Counted from the stretch's first letter, positions 36,701-45,105 are shown. The stretch is 64,000 nucleotides of DNA from Oligoflexus tunisiensis (GCF_001748245.1 NZ_BDFO01000001.1:3561208-3625207); one strand, 5' to 3'. Program-made: numbers and translations. The notes: generated by a model not told the origin, from the sequence alone.

Positions 36701-39700
36701 CAAAGCCTTCCCGAGCTTGTGACCGAGACGAGTCTGGACTATGAAGAAGCCCGTCGGAAGCTGAAAGATCGCGGCATCATCTCGCAGCCTGATTATCAGC
36801 TGGTTCAACGCGGCGGCGAGATTCTTTCCTATAAGCGTTTCACCTATGAAGGTCGCGGTTTCATTGAGCATGAAAGCGACTATGTGCAAAGTCGATTGGG
36901 TGGAGATATTCCTGGATTTACGGGTGAGCACCTGAAGGAATATGAGCGCACCGTGACCTTTGGTTATGATGTTTTTGGGAATCGCACGAGCGTGCGAGAC
37001 AACTTTGGTCTGGTGGAGACGGTTGGCTATGACCCTGAAGGGATTTTTGCCGTCCGCCGTACGCTTCCCAAAGCGAGCCCGGCAGCCGAAGACCTGGTCT
37101 GGAGCCTTGACTACAAGAATGGACGCCTGGAATCGTTTACCAACCCATTGGGCCTTAAGGTTTCCATGGAGTACGACAAGCTCGGGCGCCGTATTCAATA
37201 CCAGGGATCGGACGGAAGTGAGCAGCGTTACGAATACCGGCAGGGGCTTAAAGGGCGGCCTACGCTGCTCAAGACCCGCGTGCGACGCTATGCAGATCAT
37301 GTGAAACCTGATGCTGGAGAAAGCGTCTGGATTGAAAAGCTGGAAGCCTATCGCGCAGATGGGCAGCTGATCGCCGCGGTGGAAAATGCCAATGAAGGGC
37401 TCAAGTCTGAACGCAAGGGCATTCGGGTGAAGGAATATGCAGCCTACGACCGCAACAAACGCAAGATATATACATGGACGCCTTATACCCTTTTCGAAGG
37501 AAATCCCTCGGTAGCCACCCTGTTCGCGATTGGCAGTGAAATCCCCACACCCTCGGATCAGATCGGATTGCGAACGCGCTATGATTATCTCGGTCGCCCA
37601 TCCCAGGAAGTATACCCCTCCGGGATGGAGGTGCACTATCAGTATGCTCCTTGGGGTTATCTAATGAAGCAAAGCTATGATCGTCGGGGAAGGAAGGTCG
37701 AAACCGCGACCTGGCACATTCAAAATGATCGCGGCCTGTGGGCGCTGATCGAACAAGACTTCAAGAGCGGCGAAACTCACATCGCTCGTTTCGAACGCGA
37801 CGCTCTTGGCAACCTATCCAGGATTACGCTTCCGGGTGACAATGCGGTGCGAAGCTTGATGTATGATAATAGGGGTTTGTTGGAGCAGCAAATCATCCCA
37901 GGCCTGGGCCAGAGTTACTATCTTTACGACCAAAGAGGCCGCATGACGGCCACAGTGAAGGTGGATGAGGCTGGGAAGAACGTTCGTGTCGTCGAAAATG
38001 TCTATGATATCCAGAACCGTCTGACGGCGCAGATCATGGATGGGCAACTAGCGGTTAGCAATATCTATGATGTCTATCCGGACAAGGTGGTGCCGGAGAG
38101 CCGCTATCATTTGGCGATTCCAAGCCCGCTAGGGCTTATTACCGGCAGCAAGCGCTTTGATCATGAACATAAGCTCCTGGATCATGAAGAGCGGCTGTCT
38201 TATGCAGTCAATGGTCTCATGATCGCGAAGTCCGTTGCCCTGGGTCAGCGGTCCTTTACGGAAAACTACCAGCATCTCCTGGATGGGACCGTCAAGGCTG
38301 TGAGTAATCCGAGTGGGACGGAAGGATACTATACTCTGGATGAAGCTGGCCATCTCAAATCGGTCAAGATTCGCTTGCCGGGAGCCGTGGGTATCGAATC
38401 CGTGATCGATGGCATCAGTTACAACGCCAAAGGTCAGGTTGATGAGATCCTCTATCGCCCGGTGAACGGATCCCACTCGATAACGGATCTCGAATATGAT
38501 CCCAAGACACTGCTCATGACGGGCATTCATTCGCACTATAGCGTGAATGGACGCGCGATGACCCTTCAGGATCTCAAGATTCAGCTGGATGGGTATAGCA
38601 ATGTCCTTGAAATCGAAGACCGGAACAAGGAAGCAAGTTACGGGCACATCAATCGTTCGGCTCGCTTCGATTATGATTGGAAGAGCCAGCTGATTGAGGC
38701 GGAGCGCTATAAGAGGACCCTCCAATACGCCTATAGCCCAGCTGGAGTCATGACGCGCAACGATGAGCATGGCCAGGGCGAGATCCTCCCTCAGGACGCA
38801 TCGCCGTTGCTTCCTCAGGGGCCCGGTGCCCTGCAGTATCAGTTTGATGGTTTCGGACAGTTGATTAAGAGTCCCAAGGTTCTGGGTGCCGATTACAATG
38901 CCCTGGGCCAGCTGGTTGGAATTGAAACAGCGAGGTACCGCTCGGTTTTCGGGTATAACGCTCAGGGCGAGCGCGTCTACAAACAGGTCACCGAAAAGGA
39001 GACCGGTGCCGTCCGTCTTTCCCTTTACCCCATGGATAGCGTTGCAGTGGAGCCCTCAGGGACCCAGTCCTATATCTTCGTAGGAAGTTCGCGCCTGGTA
39101 AGATTGGAAGACAACACAGGAGAATGGTACTATTATTTGAAGGATCATATCGGATCATCGGATATCGTGATGCATTCCAGTGGAAAGCCCGTAGAGCAGA
39201 TGCTGTATCAGCCCTATGGCAGTGAAGAGGACCCCGCCGAGATGTCGGCCGACTGGCGCGCGCACAGCCAGGCGCACAAGGACATCGCACCTCGGGAAAA
39301 GACTCACCACCGCTTTACAGGTCACTATCTGGATGACGATTCGGGGCTGTATTACATGAAGTCCCGCTTCTATGATCCGCTGCTGGGACGTTTTGTGCAG
39401 CCTGATCCCTTGTTTCTGGATCAGCCTCAGCTTTGTCTCAAGAGTGTAGTTGAATGTAATCTTTATTCCTATGCCCGGAATAATCCGCTGAAGTTTACGG
39501 ACCCGGAAGGCCAGGATGCAGTTTACATTGCGTTTCCTGATTATAAAATAAGTGTATCGACTCCGAAGTGGATTCCTAACTCAGTGCGGGGTGCGCTTGG
39601 TCTTGAAAACAAGACCAAATTGAGCTACCTCGGCCATGCTGGTGTGCTCTTGATTGAACCCAAGACTGGAAAAACCCGCTATTATGAGTACGGTCGATAT

Positions 39701-40114
39701 CAGAGCGATCAAGGTAATGTGAACAAGGTATATGCGACACCAAACGTAAAGTTTGATAAGGATGGGAATCCAACTCCAGAATCCCTGAAGAACGTTATGA
39801 GCACTATTTCGCGAGAATCGGGTCAAAATGGGCGTGTGGAGGGGGCATACTTCAAGAACGACAACTTCAAGGACATGAATAATTATGCTTTGAAGCGAAA
39901 AGCCCAAAACTCTGATCCGAAGCGAGAGCCCTATAGTCTAGGTTCCAATAACTGTGGCACCTTTGCTCGTGATACAATCGCTGCTGGCGGTGTGGATATG
40001 CCGGCGCAGGTGGATCCTCGTCCTAACAGTTATGTCGGAGAAGCTCAGGGTGCGGCAGATGCCGCGGTTTCTTACGACCCAGATAAGAAAGAAGTCACTT
40101 ATAAAAGGAATTGA
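33725..40114 (+). CDS. Exported SpvB/FG-GAP/Rhs polymorphic toxin with predicted cysteine-hydrolase tip
   Basis: A 2129-residue paralogue of the protein at 10823. The ATG at 33725 (AAGGAA upstream) begins a signal peptide ending WTSLSAQ. SpvB, Asp-rich FG-GAP-like repeats and YD repeats follow in the same order and spacing, and the core ends with RFYDPLLGRF, NNPLKF and DPEG near residue 1926. Most shell residues are identical to the first copy. The 200-residue tip is unrelated to the other tip: it carries LGHAGVLLI (H1971), RYYEYGRY and SNNCGTFAR (C2077). That His-before-Cys order and NC motif suit a permuted papain fold (NlpC/P60, YiiX or LRAT-like), so peptidase, amidase or acyl hydrolase activity is likely. 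A candidate immunity gene follows after 4 bp. Confidence 0.88.
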   Translation: MRAKSWIGLFLLCNVWTSLSAQDKSGARSGLVKMPEAGGTVGTEGGAFTISNNKGASQYTLPLPDLPTRAGFGPAVQLVYDQFTGDSGQGFGIGWSLSVPAIDVSLELGIPLKGELESGEFRNYFTLNGQKLIFIRREVDRLVYRLEASEEEVQIAYHRRPYSITHARGGAEIPSGFEVLYSDGRRQLFSGDQDVAEGSSEVITRYPVVAEVAAWGEVIHYHYLKDGGRSYLTDISFAGGASRYHFELFDGLGHLTSYMMGYPQQSRKLYSKLVASFGNAVHAQWCFTYVGRNSLDRLDFAVKAHPDCAAQAASDLFPKVNSASLSVLDELRAIYRYGSDAVLQNETDRLPSMQFQYSSWTEDSLAQRDLIYPIPQLLSETGYSVENYELADVNHDGLVDALRRNGNGTSDVFHATGDLKQPFAAPVFWTLKRGSTQVSPDLSSPAFHFADFNGDSYLDLLQLNANGSDSAFYLGEAGGSFQWTGQLQRLTQDNSLGVSSFEDGRAQFHDINADGLTDILTTAFDESGATVWKVYLNTSMKTGERWNFRFLPKTFRFPFSRSTTNLADPNFRLIDANGDQLPDVIYLMASPESDKSGLCLYINNGRLYENKAGDLLFGTKEDADPRCGDGGRFLGLKGLRGQPNLSGLWLVDVNGDGIMDVATLGEVGTELLVWLGYGDQTLADVPLKLHLNLPLTVSGAVDASRSRVADIDGDGQMEILLFDAGADAKAKAIMIDFNRQSDRQLIKSNLMTTVAFESGLRYDIRYATSTTERLRDQRLGLPVSTLHFPIVLAKQLVISQGVPSLTRESAEVQEFFYHKPFYDADDKEFLGFSEVEILRYGDSYAEESSLTRESYHTFADDRASRKLAGKLKEKAVFRVADETQYREKAARSNRFDPNDPATHSWLDESQRQGLPPVKQLASREDFVWDIVPQSGNWLFLRLIEQNVQRNADEEGEATISPYRKKVVYEDFDAYNMPKLIRETIGAIKAPFDQSLPELVTETSLDYEEARRKLKDRGIISQPDYQLVQRGGEILSYKRFTYEGRGFIEHESDYVQSRLGGDIPGFTGEHLKEYERTVTFGYDVFGNRTSVRDNFGLVETVGYDPEGIFAVRRTLPKASPAAEDLVWSLDYKNGRLESFTNPLGLKVSMEYDKLGRRIQYQGSDGSEQRYEYRQGLKGRPTLLKTRVRRYADHVKPDAGESVWIEKLEAYRADGQLIAAVENANEGLKSERKGIRVKEYAAYDRNKRKIYTWTPYTLFEGNPSVATLFAIGSEIPTPSDQIGLRTRYDYLGRPSQEVYPSGMEVHYQYAPWGYLMKQSYDRRGRKVETATWHIQNDRGLWALIEQDFKSGETHIARFERDALGNLSRITLPGDNAVRSLMYDNRGLLEQQIIPGLGQSYYLYDQRGRMTATVKVDEAGKNVRVVENVYDIQNRLTAQIMDGQLAVSNIYDVYPDKVVPESRYHLAIPSPLGLITGSKRFDHEHKLLDHEERLSYAVNGLMIAKSVALGQRSFTENYQHLLDGTVKAVSNPSGTEGYYTLDEAGHLKSVKIRLPGAVGIESVIDGISYNAKGQVDEILYRPVNGSHSITDLEYDPKTLLMTGIHSHYSVNGRAMTLQDLKIQLDGYSNVLEIEDRNKEASYGHINRSARFDYDWKSQLIEAERYKRTLQYAYSPAGVMTRNDEHGQGEILPQDASPLLPQGPGALQYQFDGFGQLIKSPKVLGADYNALGQLVGIETARYRSVFGYNAQGERVYKQVTEKETGAVRLSLYPMDSVAVEPSGTQSYIFVGSSRLVRLEDNTGEWYYYLKDHIGSSDIVMHSSGKPVEQMLYQPYGSEEDPAEMSADWRAHSQAHKDIAPREKTHHRFTGHYLDDDSGLYYMKSRFYDPLLGRFVQPDPLFLDQPQLCLKSVVECNLYSYARNNPLKFTDPEGQDAVYIAFPDYKISVSTPKWIPNSVRGALGLENKTKLSYLGHAGVLLIEPKTGKTRYYEYGRYQSDQGNVNKVYATPNVKFDKDGNPTPESLKNVMSTISRESGQNGRVEGAYFKNDNFKDMNNYALKRKAQNSDPKREPYSLGSNNCGTFARDTIAAGGVDMPAQVDPRPNSYVGEAQGAADAAVSYDPDKKEVTYKRN

Positions 40115-40118
40115 TGGG

Positions 40119-40565
40119 ATGAAGTCATTTTTAGGGAAAGTGCTCCTGCTGGTGGGAGCGGCTGTTGCGATCCTTGCCGTAGCTTTTGTGATCTTCATCA
40201 AGGTATTTACCGAGCCAAGCGATCGCGACGAAAATGGCAAGCCGCCGCGAGCCGCAGGAATTCCTGCCGATCATGAGTGGTATGGTGGATTGGATGGAGG
40301 GACTTGGATTCACTGTGATCCGCAGAATGACTTGAAGGAATTTCATTGTTCTATCTATGGTGAATCCGGTTCATTATTCGGCAGGGGACTCTACATACCT
40401 TCGCGTCCAGTGGTGCCACCTTATGAATTCAAAATGGGTGGGGAACGGTCCATTGATCTCAAGGACCAGCAGGGTGAAGATCTGGTCCTCAAAGCGGAGG
40501 GCTGGATTGAAACCTTGCAGGGTAAACTTCTCTATAAGAATGGGGAACCGGTCGATAACCCTTAA
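40119..40565 (+). CDS. Membrane-anchored candidate immunity protein for the second Rhs tip
   Basis: A 148-residue protein. The frame is open from 39954 inside the Rhs gene, but the ATG at 40119, 4 bp after the Rhs stop and with AAGGA upstream, gives a clean N-terminal membrane anchor (VLLLVGAAVAILAVAFVIF) followed by a roughly 115-residue extracytoplasmic domain containing a cysteine pair (WIHCDP, EFHCSI). Location and size suit an immunity protein acting in the periplasm, which would fit a tip that attacks an envelope target such as peptidoglycan. I do not recognise a named immunity family. Confidence 0.62.
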   Translation: MKSFLGKVLLLVGAAVAILAVAFVIFIKVFTEPSDRDENGKPPRAAGIPADHEWYGGLDGGTWIHCDPQNDLKEFHCSIYGESGSLFGRGLYIPSRPVVPPYEFKMGGERSIDLKDQQGEDLVLKAEGWIETLQGKLLYKNGEPVDNP

Positions 40566-40571
40566 CCATTC

Positions 40572-41252
40572 TCAAGATTTACAGGCTATCTGAAACTCCA
40601 CATGGTAATGCTCATCGTGCTTAATCCAGACCTTGTGGGGATAGAGCGGAAAGCTCAGCTTCTTCCAGGCAGGTGCCGCGCGCAGCATTCCTTGGTAGCT
40701 GGGCTCGAAAATCACATGCCGGATGCGGATGCCGGATTTTTGAGCCGCCTCGTCAAGCGCCTGCAGATGCAGAGCCATGGCATTGAAGTCGATTTCGAGA
40801 TCCTCCCATCGGCCCTTGGCATCAAATTCCAGTCCATAGCCAAACTTGTTCGTGACGCTGGCGGGGAATTCCACCGCTTTGCCCTGCTGCGTCCGAACGG
40901 GAACCATGAAATCCACGGATAGACCGTTTTGGTGGGTCTTGTGCGGAGAAAAATCCCCGCCCTTGGGCCAGCCGGTCTCCCCATACACAAACATTTGATC
41001 CGCTACGTGTTTTTCCAGCCGGGCATACGCATCCACTACGACATCACGAACTTTCTCATGAACATAATTGCGGCGCAGAACCACGCCCATGTAGCTATAG
41101 GCTTTGAAGTTCGGCCCATCCGAGGGCAGGGGAACAGCACCTTCGATGCGTCCCTTGCTGGGCGTGCCGAAGCAGGTGCTTGCCGGGCCTGGCGAGCTCT
41201 TTAAGCTCAATGCGGCCAGAACAAGGAGTCGAAATTTCCAAACCTCAGCCAT
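40572..41252 (-). CDS. Penicillin-insensitive murein endopeptidase (MepA-like, M74)
   Basis: A 226-residue exported LAS-type zinc peptidase. The ATG at 41252 is preferred over 41309 because it directly begins a signal sequence (FRLLVLAALSLKSSPGPAS). Metal ligands are visible in THQNGLSVDF (H107, D114) and KHDEHYHVEF (H215, H217), matching the HQxGxxxD and HDxHxH signatures of MepA. It should cut D-Ala-meso-DAP cross-links in peptidoglycan in the periplasm. It is convergent with, and ends 6 bp from, the immunity-like gene. MepA is usually a housekeeping enzyme, so it may mark the edge of the Rhs operon. A VanY-type M15 peptidase is the alternative. Confidence 0.75.
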   Translation of the reverse strand: MAEVWKFRLLVLAALSLKSSPGPASTCFGTPSKGRIEGAVPLPSDGPNFKAYSYMGVVLRRNYVHEKVRDVVVDAYARLEKHVADQMFVYGETGWPKGGDFSPHKTHQNGLSVDFMVPVRTQQGKAVEFPASVTNKFGYGLEFDAKGRWEDLEIDFNAMALHLQALDEAAQKSGIRIRHVIFEPSYQGMLRAAPAWKKLSFPLYPHKVWIKHDEHYHVEFQIACKS

Positions 41253-41322
41253 GGTAATCCCACGTGTTGATCTGGGCCTCTTTATACCATAACCCAGCGC
41301 TTGCCCCAAGGTTCAACCCGTC

Positions 41323-41350
41323 CAATATGCAGCCTTATGCAGCCATATTG
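41323..41350. repeat. Operator-like inverted repeat in a divergent intergenic region
   Basis: Perfect 7-base arms (CAATATG at 41323-41329, CATATTG at 41344-41350) enclose a directly repeated ATGCAGCC. The right arm overlaps TTGACA (41348-41353), a possible -35 box, although no good -10 hexamer follows at standard spacing. It lies between the murein endopeptidase gene and lipoprotein E, so it may regulate either. Confidence 0.35.
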
Positions 41351-41508
41351 ACATGATTCATTTCGTGTCTGCACGCCCTGCTCTATGAGCTTGACCAATT
41401 GAACAAAGATGCGAGGTCTGACGCAATATCGCGACAGCGCATGTGTCCATTCCCCGTTCTTTTGGAGCAACGTAAAGAAATTAAGTTCTCAATACCTGGA
41501 GCATCAGC

Positions 41509-42957
41509 GTGGTTATGAAATCCTTCACACAAGCAAGCCTTATCGGTGCATGTCTCAGCCTTATGGCATGTGGTGGCACGGAAGCAACGTCGCAGCTGAG
41601 CCGCAGTGCGATCCCCAATCAGAGCAACAACACCATTTATCGTGTCAATGACGGCGGAACCATCCAGTATATCTATGCGAACTTTGATGCGAAAGCAGGC
41701 AAGGAAGTCGGCTACCCCTTGGAGTGCAGCAATCCCTTGGGCCTTATAAAACTCATCAAGGCCACCGGTTTTCCTACGGAACTTCTGACTTCGACCAAAA
41801 TCCTGAAAGTTGACGATGAGAAATATCTTGAACTCAGTGTGAAGAGTCAGCCGACCCTTTCCTGTGATAATTCAGCCAAGACGTTTTACAAGTCCGAGCT
41901 TGACGGGAAGACCAAGTATTTCTTTGCCGACTCGGAATTTTCAAAAACCAAACTCCATATGTTTGGCTGCCAGGCTCTTGTGGATGCCATGGGCTTCAAG
42001 TTGGAAAACGCCACGGCGATCGATCCGACGTTCATCGATCAACTGAGCCTGTTCTCAGTGGACGATAAGGATGACGTCAGCTGCCTTTCCGGTACCGAAG
42101 CGGGAGCGGGCCTGGTTTGGATGAACGGGCAGGACGAAACTTTGACAGCCGCTGCCGGGCAGACCGTCTTCAAATCCTTTACGGCTCAGAAGCCTGATTC
42201 TTCGCTGGCTCAGCTTGGCTACAGCATGAAAGGCAACTGCGACTGGCTGCTGACACAGGTGATCAACGGCAGCGTTATTCTCACGGGTCAAGTGCCCGGA
42301 AACTTTTATCAACCTGCGTCCTGTGAAATCGAGATCGTCGCGGAAAAAGGTACTTTTTATGAGGCTAAGAAAACTCTCAAGCTGAATGGCTTCGAACTTC
42401 AGTGTCCGAGTGGTTTCGTAAAGATTGACAGCAGCTGCGTGCGTCCCTGCGACAACGGACGTCTTCCGGGTGAAGAATGGCTGGTGGATCGCGGGCTCTA
42501 TACTTGCCAGGCCGACGGAACCTATGGCTACAAGACCATCACCAAATTCATGCGCGATCCAAACTCAGATCGTGCCGGCCCCGAAAATGGAATCACGGGC
42601 AATGGCTTGTGTGAGGAAAAAGAGGACTGTGTTTACATTCAGGTTTCCAATGGCCGCCATTGGGCCAAAAAAGATCGGAAGCTTTATTATACCTGGTGGA
42701 ATGCTGCTACGTATTGTGATGATAAGGTTTACGGAGGCTACAGCGACTGGCGCATGCCGACCTTGGAAGAGTATAAAGCGGCTTATGCAGACGGGTTCTC
42801 TGAATTGAACGGCGCGCTTTTTGCTGACTCGTTCCCGGGCTGGGCCAAGGATGAAGCTGATGCCAATAATGCATATATCTACAATTTCTTCAGGGGAGAG
42901 ATCACTCCCACTATCAAAGGTACAGAGATTAGAGCGGTCTTCTGTGTAAGAAATTAA
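41509..42957 (+). CDS. Lipoprotein with DUF1566 C-terminal domain, family member E
   Basis: A 482-residue lipoprotein. GTG at 41509 is preferred because TGGAG is seven bases upstream; the ATG at 41515 is in frame. Signal ends LSLMAC. The shared region reads NTIYRVNDGG, LIKLIKATGFPTELL, KSQPTLSC, KYFFADS, LHMFGCQALVDAMGF, DDVSCLSGTEAGAG, GNCDWLL. It adds a small Cys-rich segment (LQCPSGFVKIDSSCVRPC) before the DUF1566 domain (GNGLCEEKEDCVYIQ, HWAKKD, YSDWRMPTLEEYKAAY, ending FCVRN). It lies beyond the second Rhs gene and marks the right edge of the accessory locus. The likely role is an exposed binding protein. Confidence 0.8.
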   Translation: MVMKSFTQASLIGACLSLMACGGTEATSQLSRSAIPNQSNNTIYRVNDGGTIQYIYANFDAKAGKEVGYPLECSNPLGLIKLIKATGFPTELLTSTKILKVDDEKYLELSVKSQPTLSCDNSAKTFYKSELDGKTKYFFADSEFSKTKLHMFGCQALVDAMGFKLENATAIDPTFIDQLSLFSVDDKDDVSCLSGTEAGAGLVWMNGQDETLTAAAGQTVFKSFTAQKPDSSLAQLGYSMKGNCDWLLTQVINGSVILTGQVPGNFYQPASCEIEIVAEKGTFYEAKKTLKLNGFELQCPSGFVKIDSSCVRPCDNGRLPGEEWLVDRGLYTCQADGTYGYKTITKFMRDPNSDRAGPENGITGNGLCEEKEDCVYIQVSNGRHWAKKDRKLYYTWWNAATYCDDKVYGGYSDWRMPTLEEYKAAYADGFSELNGALFADSFPGWAKDEADANNAYIYNFFRGEITPTIKGTEIRAVFCVRN

Positions 42958-43076
42958 TAGGTGTCGTTCGTCACGCTGAATGAGGCCGAGGAGTCATCCG
43001 CGATTGAGTGGATCCTCCTCCCTCAGCCCAGAACGAACGCAAGGCAGACGATGTCCTCGCTCAGACCAGGGGCTAA

Positions 43077-43096
43077 CCGGGAGAAAATGCTCCCGG
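43077..43096. terminator. Hairpin between convergent genes
   Basis: Perfect CCGGGAG/CTCCCGG stem (43077-43083, 43090-43096) with a 6-base A-rich loop, between the convergent ends of lipoprotein E and the HD-GYP gene. A second imperfect stem (GAGGAG and ATCC pairing with GGAT and CTCCTC) lies at about 42990-43020. Neither is followed by a clear U-tract. Confidence 0.4.
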
Positions 43097-43124
43097 GGCG
43101 ATAAGACTCCAAGTCATGCCGCTT

Positions 43125-44390
43125 CTAGCTTGTTTTTTTAACTTGCTGCGAAGCGTTTTGCTTGCGCGCATCCTGGATCTGCTTCACCAGCTTTTCATCT
43201 GAATCAATCATATAGATCGCGCCCGTATTGGCTTCGATCACGTCCTTCCGCTTTTTCAAGGTGTCCAGGCTGATCCGCACGCCAGTGACAAAAGGCTGGA
43301 ATATATCAGGATCAAAGTCATCCGGTGCCGAGCGCTCCATGAGTTCCAAAGCCTTTTCCGCCGGCAGGGCAGGCTTGTAGACCCGTTTCATGAGCAGAGC
43401 CGAGTAGGCGTCGGCGATGGAGATGATACGGGAATAAACATGAATCCCGAGCTCGGGATCCTCCTCCCACCGCCCCCGTCGGCCGGCCGGATAGCCTTTG
43501 CCGGTGAAACGCTCGTGGTGTTCCAGGGCAACACGCGCCACGATCTCTTCGATCGGCGCCCCGTTCTGGATCGCGTTCATCAATTCCTTATGTCCAAACT
43601 GGACATGAGTTTTCATGACCTCAAACTCATCCGGAGTAAAAGCCCCGGGTTTGTTCAATATGGCATTGGGAATACAGCTCTTCCCGGCATCGTGATAAAG
43701 GCCGCATTGAGCGATAATCTCGGCATCCTTGAACGGCAGCTTGGGGTCGATATACTGCTTGGCCATGATGGTGGAAAACATGGCGACGGACGCACTGTGA
43801 TCGTATAAAGTCGGGTCAATGCTAATCATACGGCTGAGCGTACTCATGGCCAGGTCGTTGGCCATCAGCTGGTTCACCATAAACGCGGCCGCGGTCTTCA
43901 CCCGTTCGGCGACCTGCTTGTTCACCCCACCGCGCAGGACCATCTGACTGGCTCCGCTCAGGTCGCTGAAGATTTCGAGGGTCTTGCGGTCGAGCGAAGG
44001 GTCTTTCTCTAGAAGGGCATTGATCTTTCGCGTTCGTACATAGGAAAGAGTATGCTCAAATTTTGGATAATCCTTTTTCGCGATGAAAACTTCCACACCA
44101 CCATACTCTTTTAAGCTGGCAGCCCAAACATGCTGCAGCAGCTCATCGCTCAGCTCGGACGGGCGGATGTATTCGATCATCTCGTCTTCCACCCGGATGT
44201 AGATCGAAAACTCTATGGTGGGGACTTCCCAAAGATAGGTGAACAGCTCGAGGCTGATTGGACGAAACTGTTGCAATGTGGCGTCATCGGCCGGAAAGAT
44301 TTTGCAACGCTTGCGCGTCGAATCTTTGATGATGAATTTTTTTGAAGTCTGAAATGATTTAGGATCCAAGGGCGTCACCCTTTCCGACAT
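43125..44390 (-). CDS. HD-GYP domain cyclic di-GMP phosphodiesterase
   Basis: A 421-residue soluble protein. Residues 1-150 are an uncharacterised N-terminal domain, possibly a sensor (FRPISLELFTYLW, EFSIYIRVEDE). The C-terminal HD-GYP domain has LYHDAGKSCIPN (H233, D234) and HHERFTGKGYPAG, with the downstream ISIADAYSALLM, so all catalytic landmarks are present. It should hydrolyse cyclic di-GMP to GMP via a metal centre and thus influence motility or biofilm state. The start at 44390 is the first ATG; an in-frame TTG lies 18 bp upstream, and neither has a strong ribosome binding site. Divergent from the small gene at 44657. Confidence 0.9.
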   Translation of the reverse strand: MSERVTPLDPKSFQTSKKFIIKDSTRKRCKIFPADDATLQQFRPISLELFTYLWEVPTIEFSIYIRVEDEMIEYIRPSELSDELLQHVWAASLKEYGGVEVFIAKKDYPKFEHTLSYVRTRKINALLEKDPSLDRKTLEIFSDLSGASQMVLRGGVNKQVAERVKTAAAFMVNQLMANDLAMSTLSRMISIDPTLYDHSASVAMFSTIMAKQYIDPKLPFKDAEIIAQCGLYHDAGKSCIPNAILNKPGAFTPDEFEVMKTHVQFGHKELMNAIQNGAPIEEIVARVALEHHERFTGKGYPAGRRGRWEEDPELGIHVYSRIISIADAYSALLMKRVYKPALPAEKALELMERSAPDDFDPDIFQPFVTGVRISLDTLKKRKDVIEANTGAIYMIDSDEKLVKQIQDARKQNASQQVKKTS

Positions 44391-44656
44391 TTGCCATAAA
44401 AGGAACAAGACCCTGAAGATATCGGCTGATCAGGCGGAAAGGTGAAGCCCAAAGCGCAAGGGGTTGTCCGGGGCTGCTTTGGCAAGTACGTGAAACCTCA
44501 GATCTTTTCCAACTCATCCGGGCCCTGGCAATTCCTGTTAAAAAGTAAGCCCTCTCCATGGTTCATGATCCTCTCATCAACTCGCTGGCAGTTTTGCACT
44601 CTGGGTTGTCATCCATCCTTCTGGAGTCATTCTTTGTCCGAATAAGGAGACCTTAT

Positions 44657-45076
44657 ATGATGCGTAAGGAATTCAATGAGGTGGTGCAAAAAGTTCCCAA
44701 TCTAACGGCTGACGGCGTCACCTCGCCTCTTGCTGCCGACTTTTTCTCCAAGCGTCAGGACTTCGTGAATAATGCTCTCTATCTGCAGCAGGCCAACGAT
44801 GCTGTGGAATTCCTTCGCGGTATTGGCAAATCCACTCGTTTTTCCCAATGGCAGAAGAACAACTGCCTGCCGGAACGCATCGGCGCGCTGATCGAATGGA
44901 ACTCGGGACGACCCGTCAGCCCGGGAGCGGTGATCGTCGCAGCCTTGCACGAAGGCTTTACCATGGGTGGGGCCAGTACAGGATCTGTTTACTTCAACTT
45001 CCTGCCTCGACAGATCGAAACCGAGCTCATGAATCTCCGCCGACGCCAGCTCATCAAACAGGTCATTGGAGCCTAA
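44657..45076 (+). CDS. Hypothetical soluble protein
   Basis: A 139-residue protein without signal peptide or membrane segment. The frame opens at 44558 but AAGGAG eight bases upstream fixes the ATG at 44657. The text contains ADFFSKRQDFVNNALYL and IVAALHEGFTMGGASTG, suggesting a compact helical fold with a Gly-rich turn. It is a single-gene unit between the divergent HD-GYP gene and a convergent Lys-rich protein. I do not recognise the family. Confidence 0.65.
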   Translation: MMRKEFNEVVQKVPNLTADGVTSPLAADFFSKRQDFVNNALYLQQANDAVEFLRGIGKSTRFSQWQKNNCLPERIGALIEWNSGRPVSPGAVIVAALHEGFTMGGASTGSVYFNFLPRQIETELMNLRRRQLIKQVIGA

Positions 45077-45105
45077 AAAATTCGAAGTCACTGCAAAACG
45101 AGCAA

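Noticed and set aside
44520..44656. TGGCA-type sigma-54 promoter candidates
   Set aside because: Spacing between the GG and GC elements does not fit the sigma-54 consensus.
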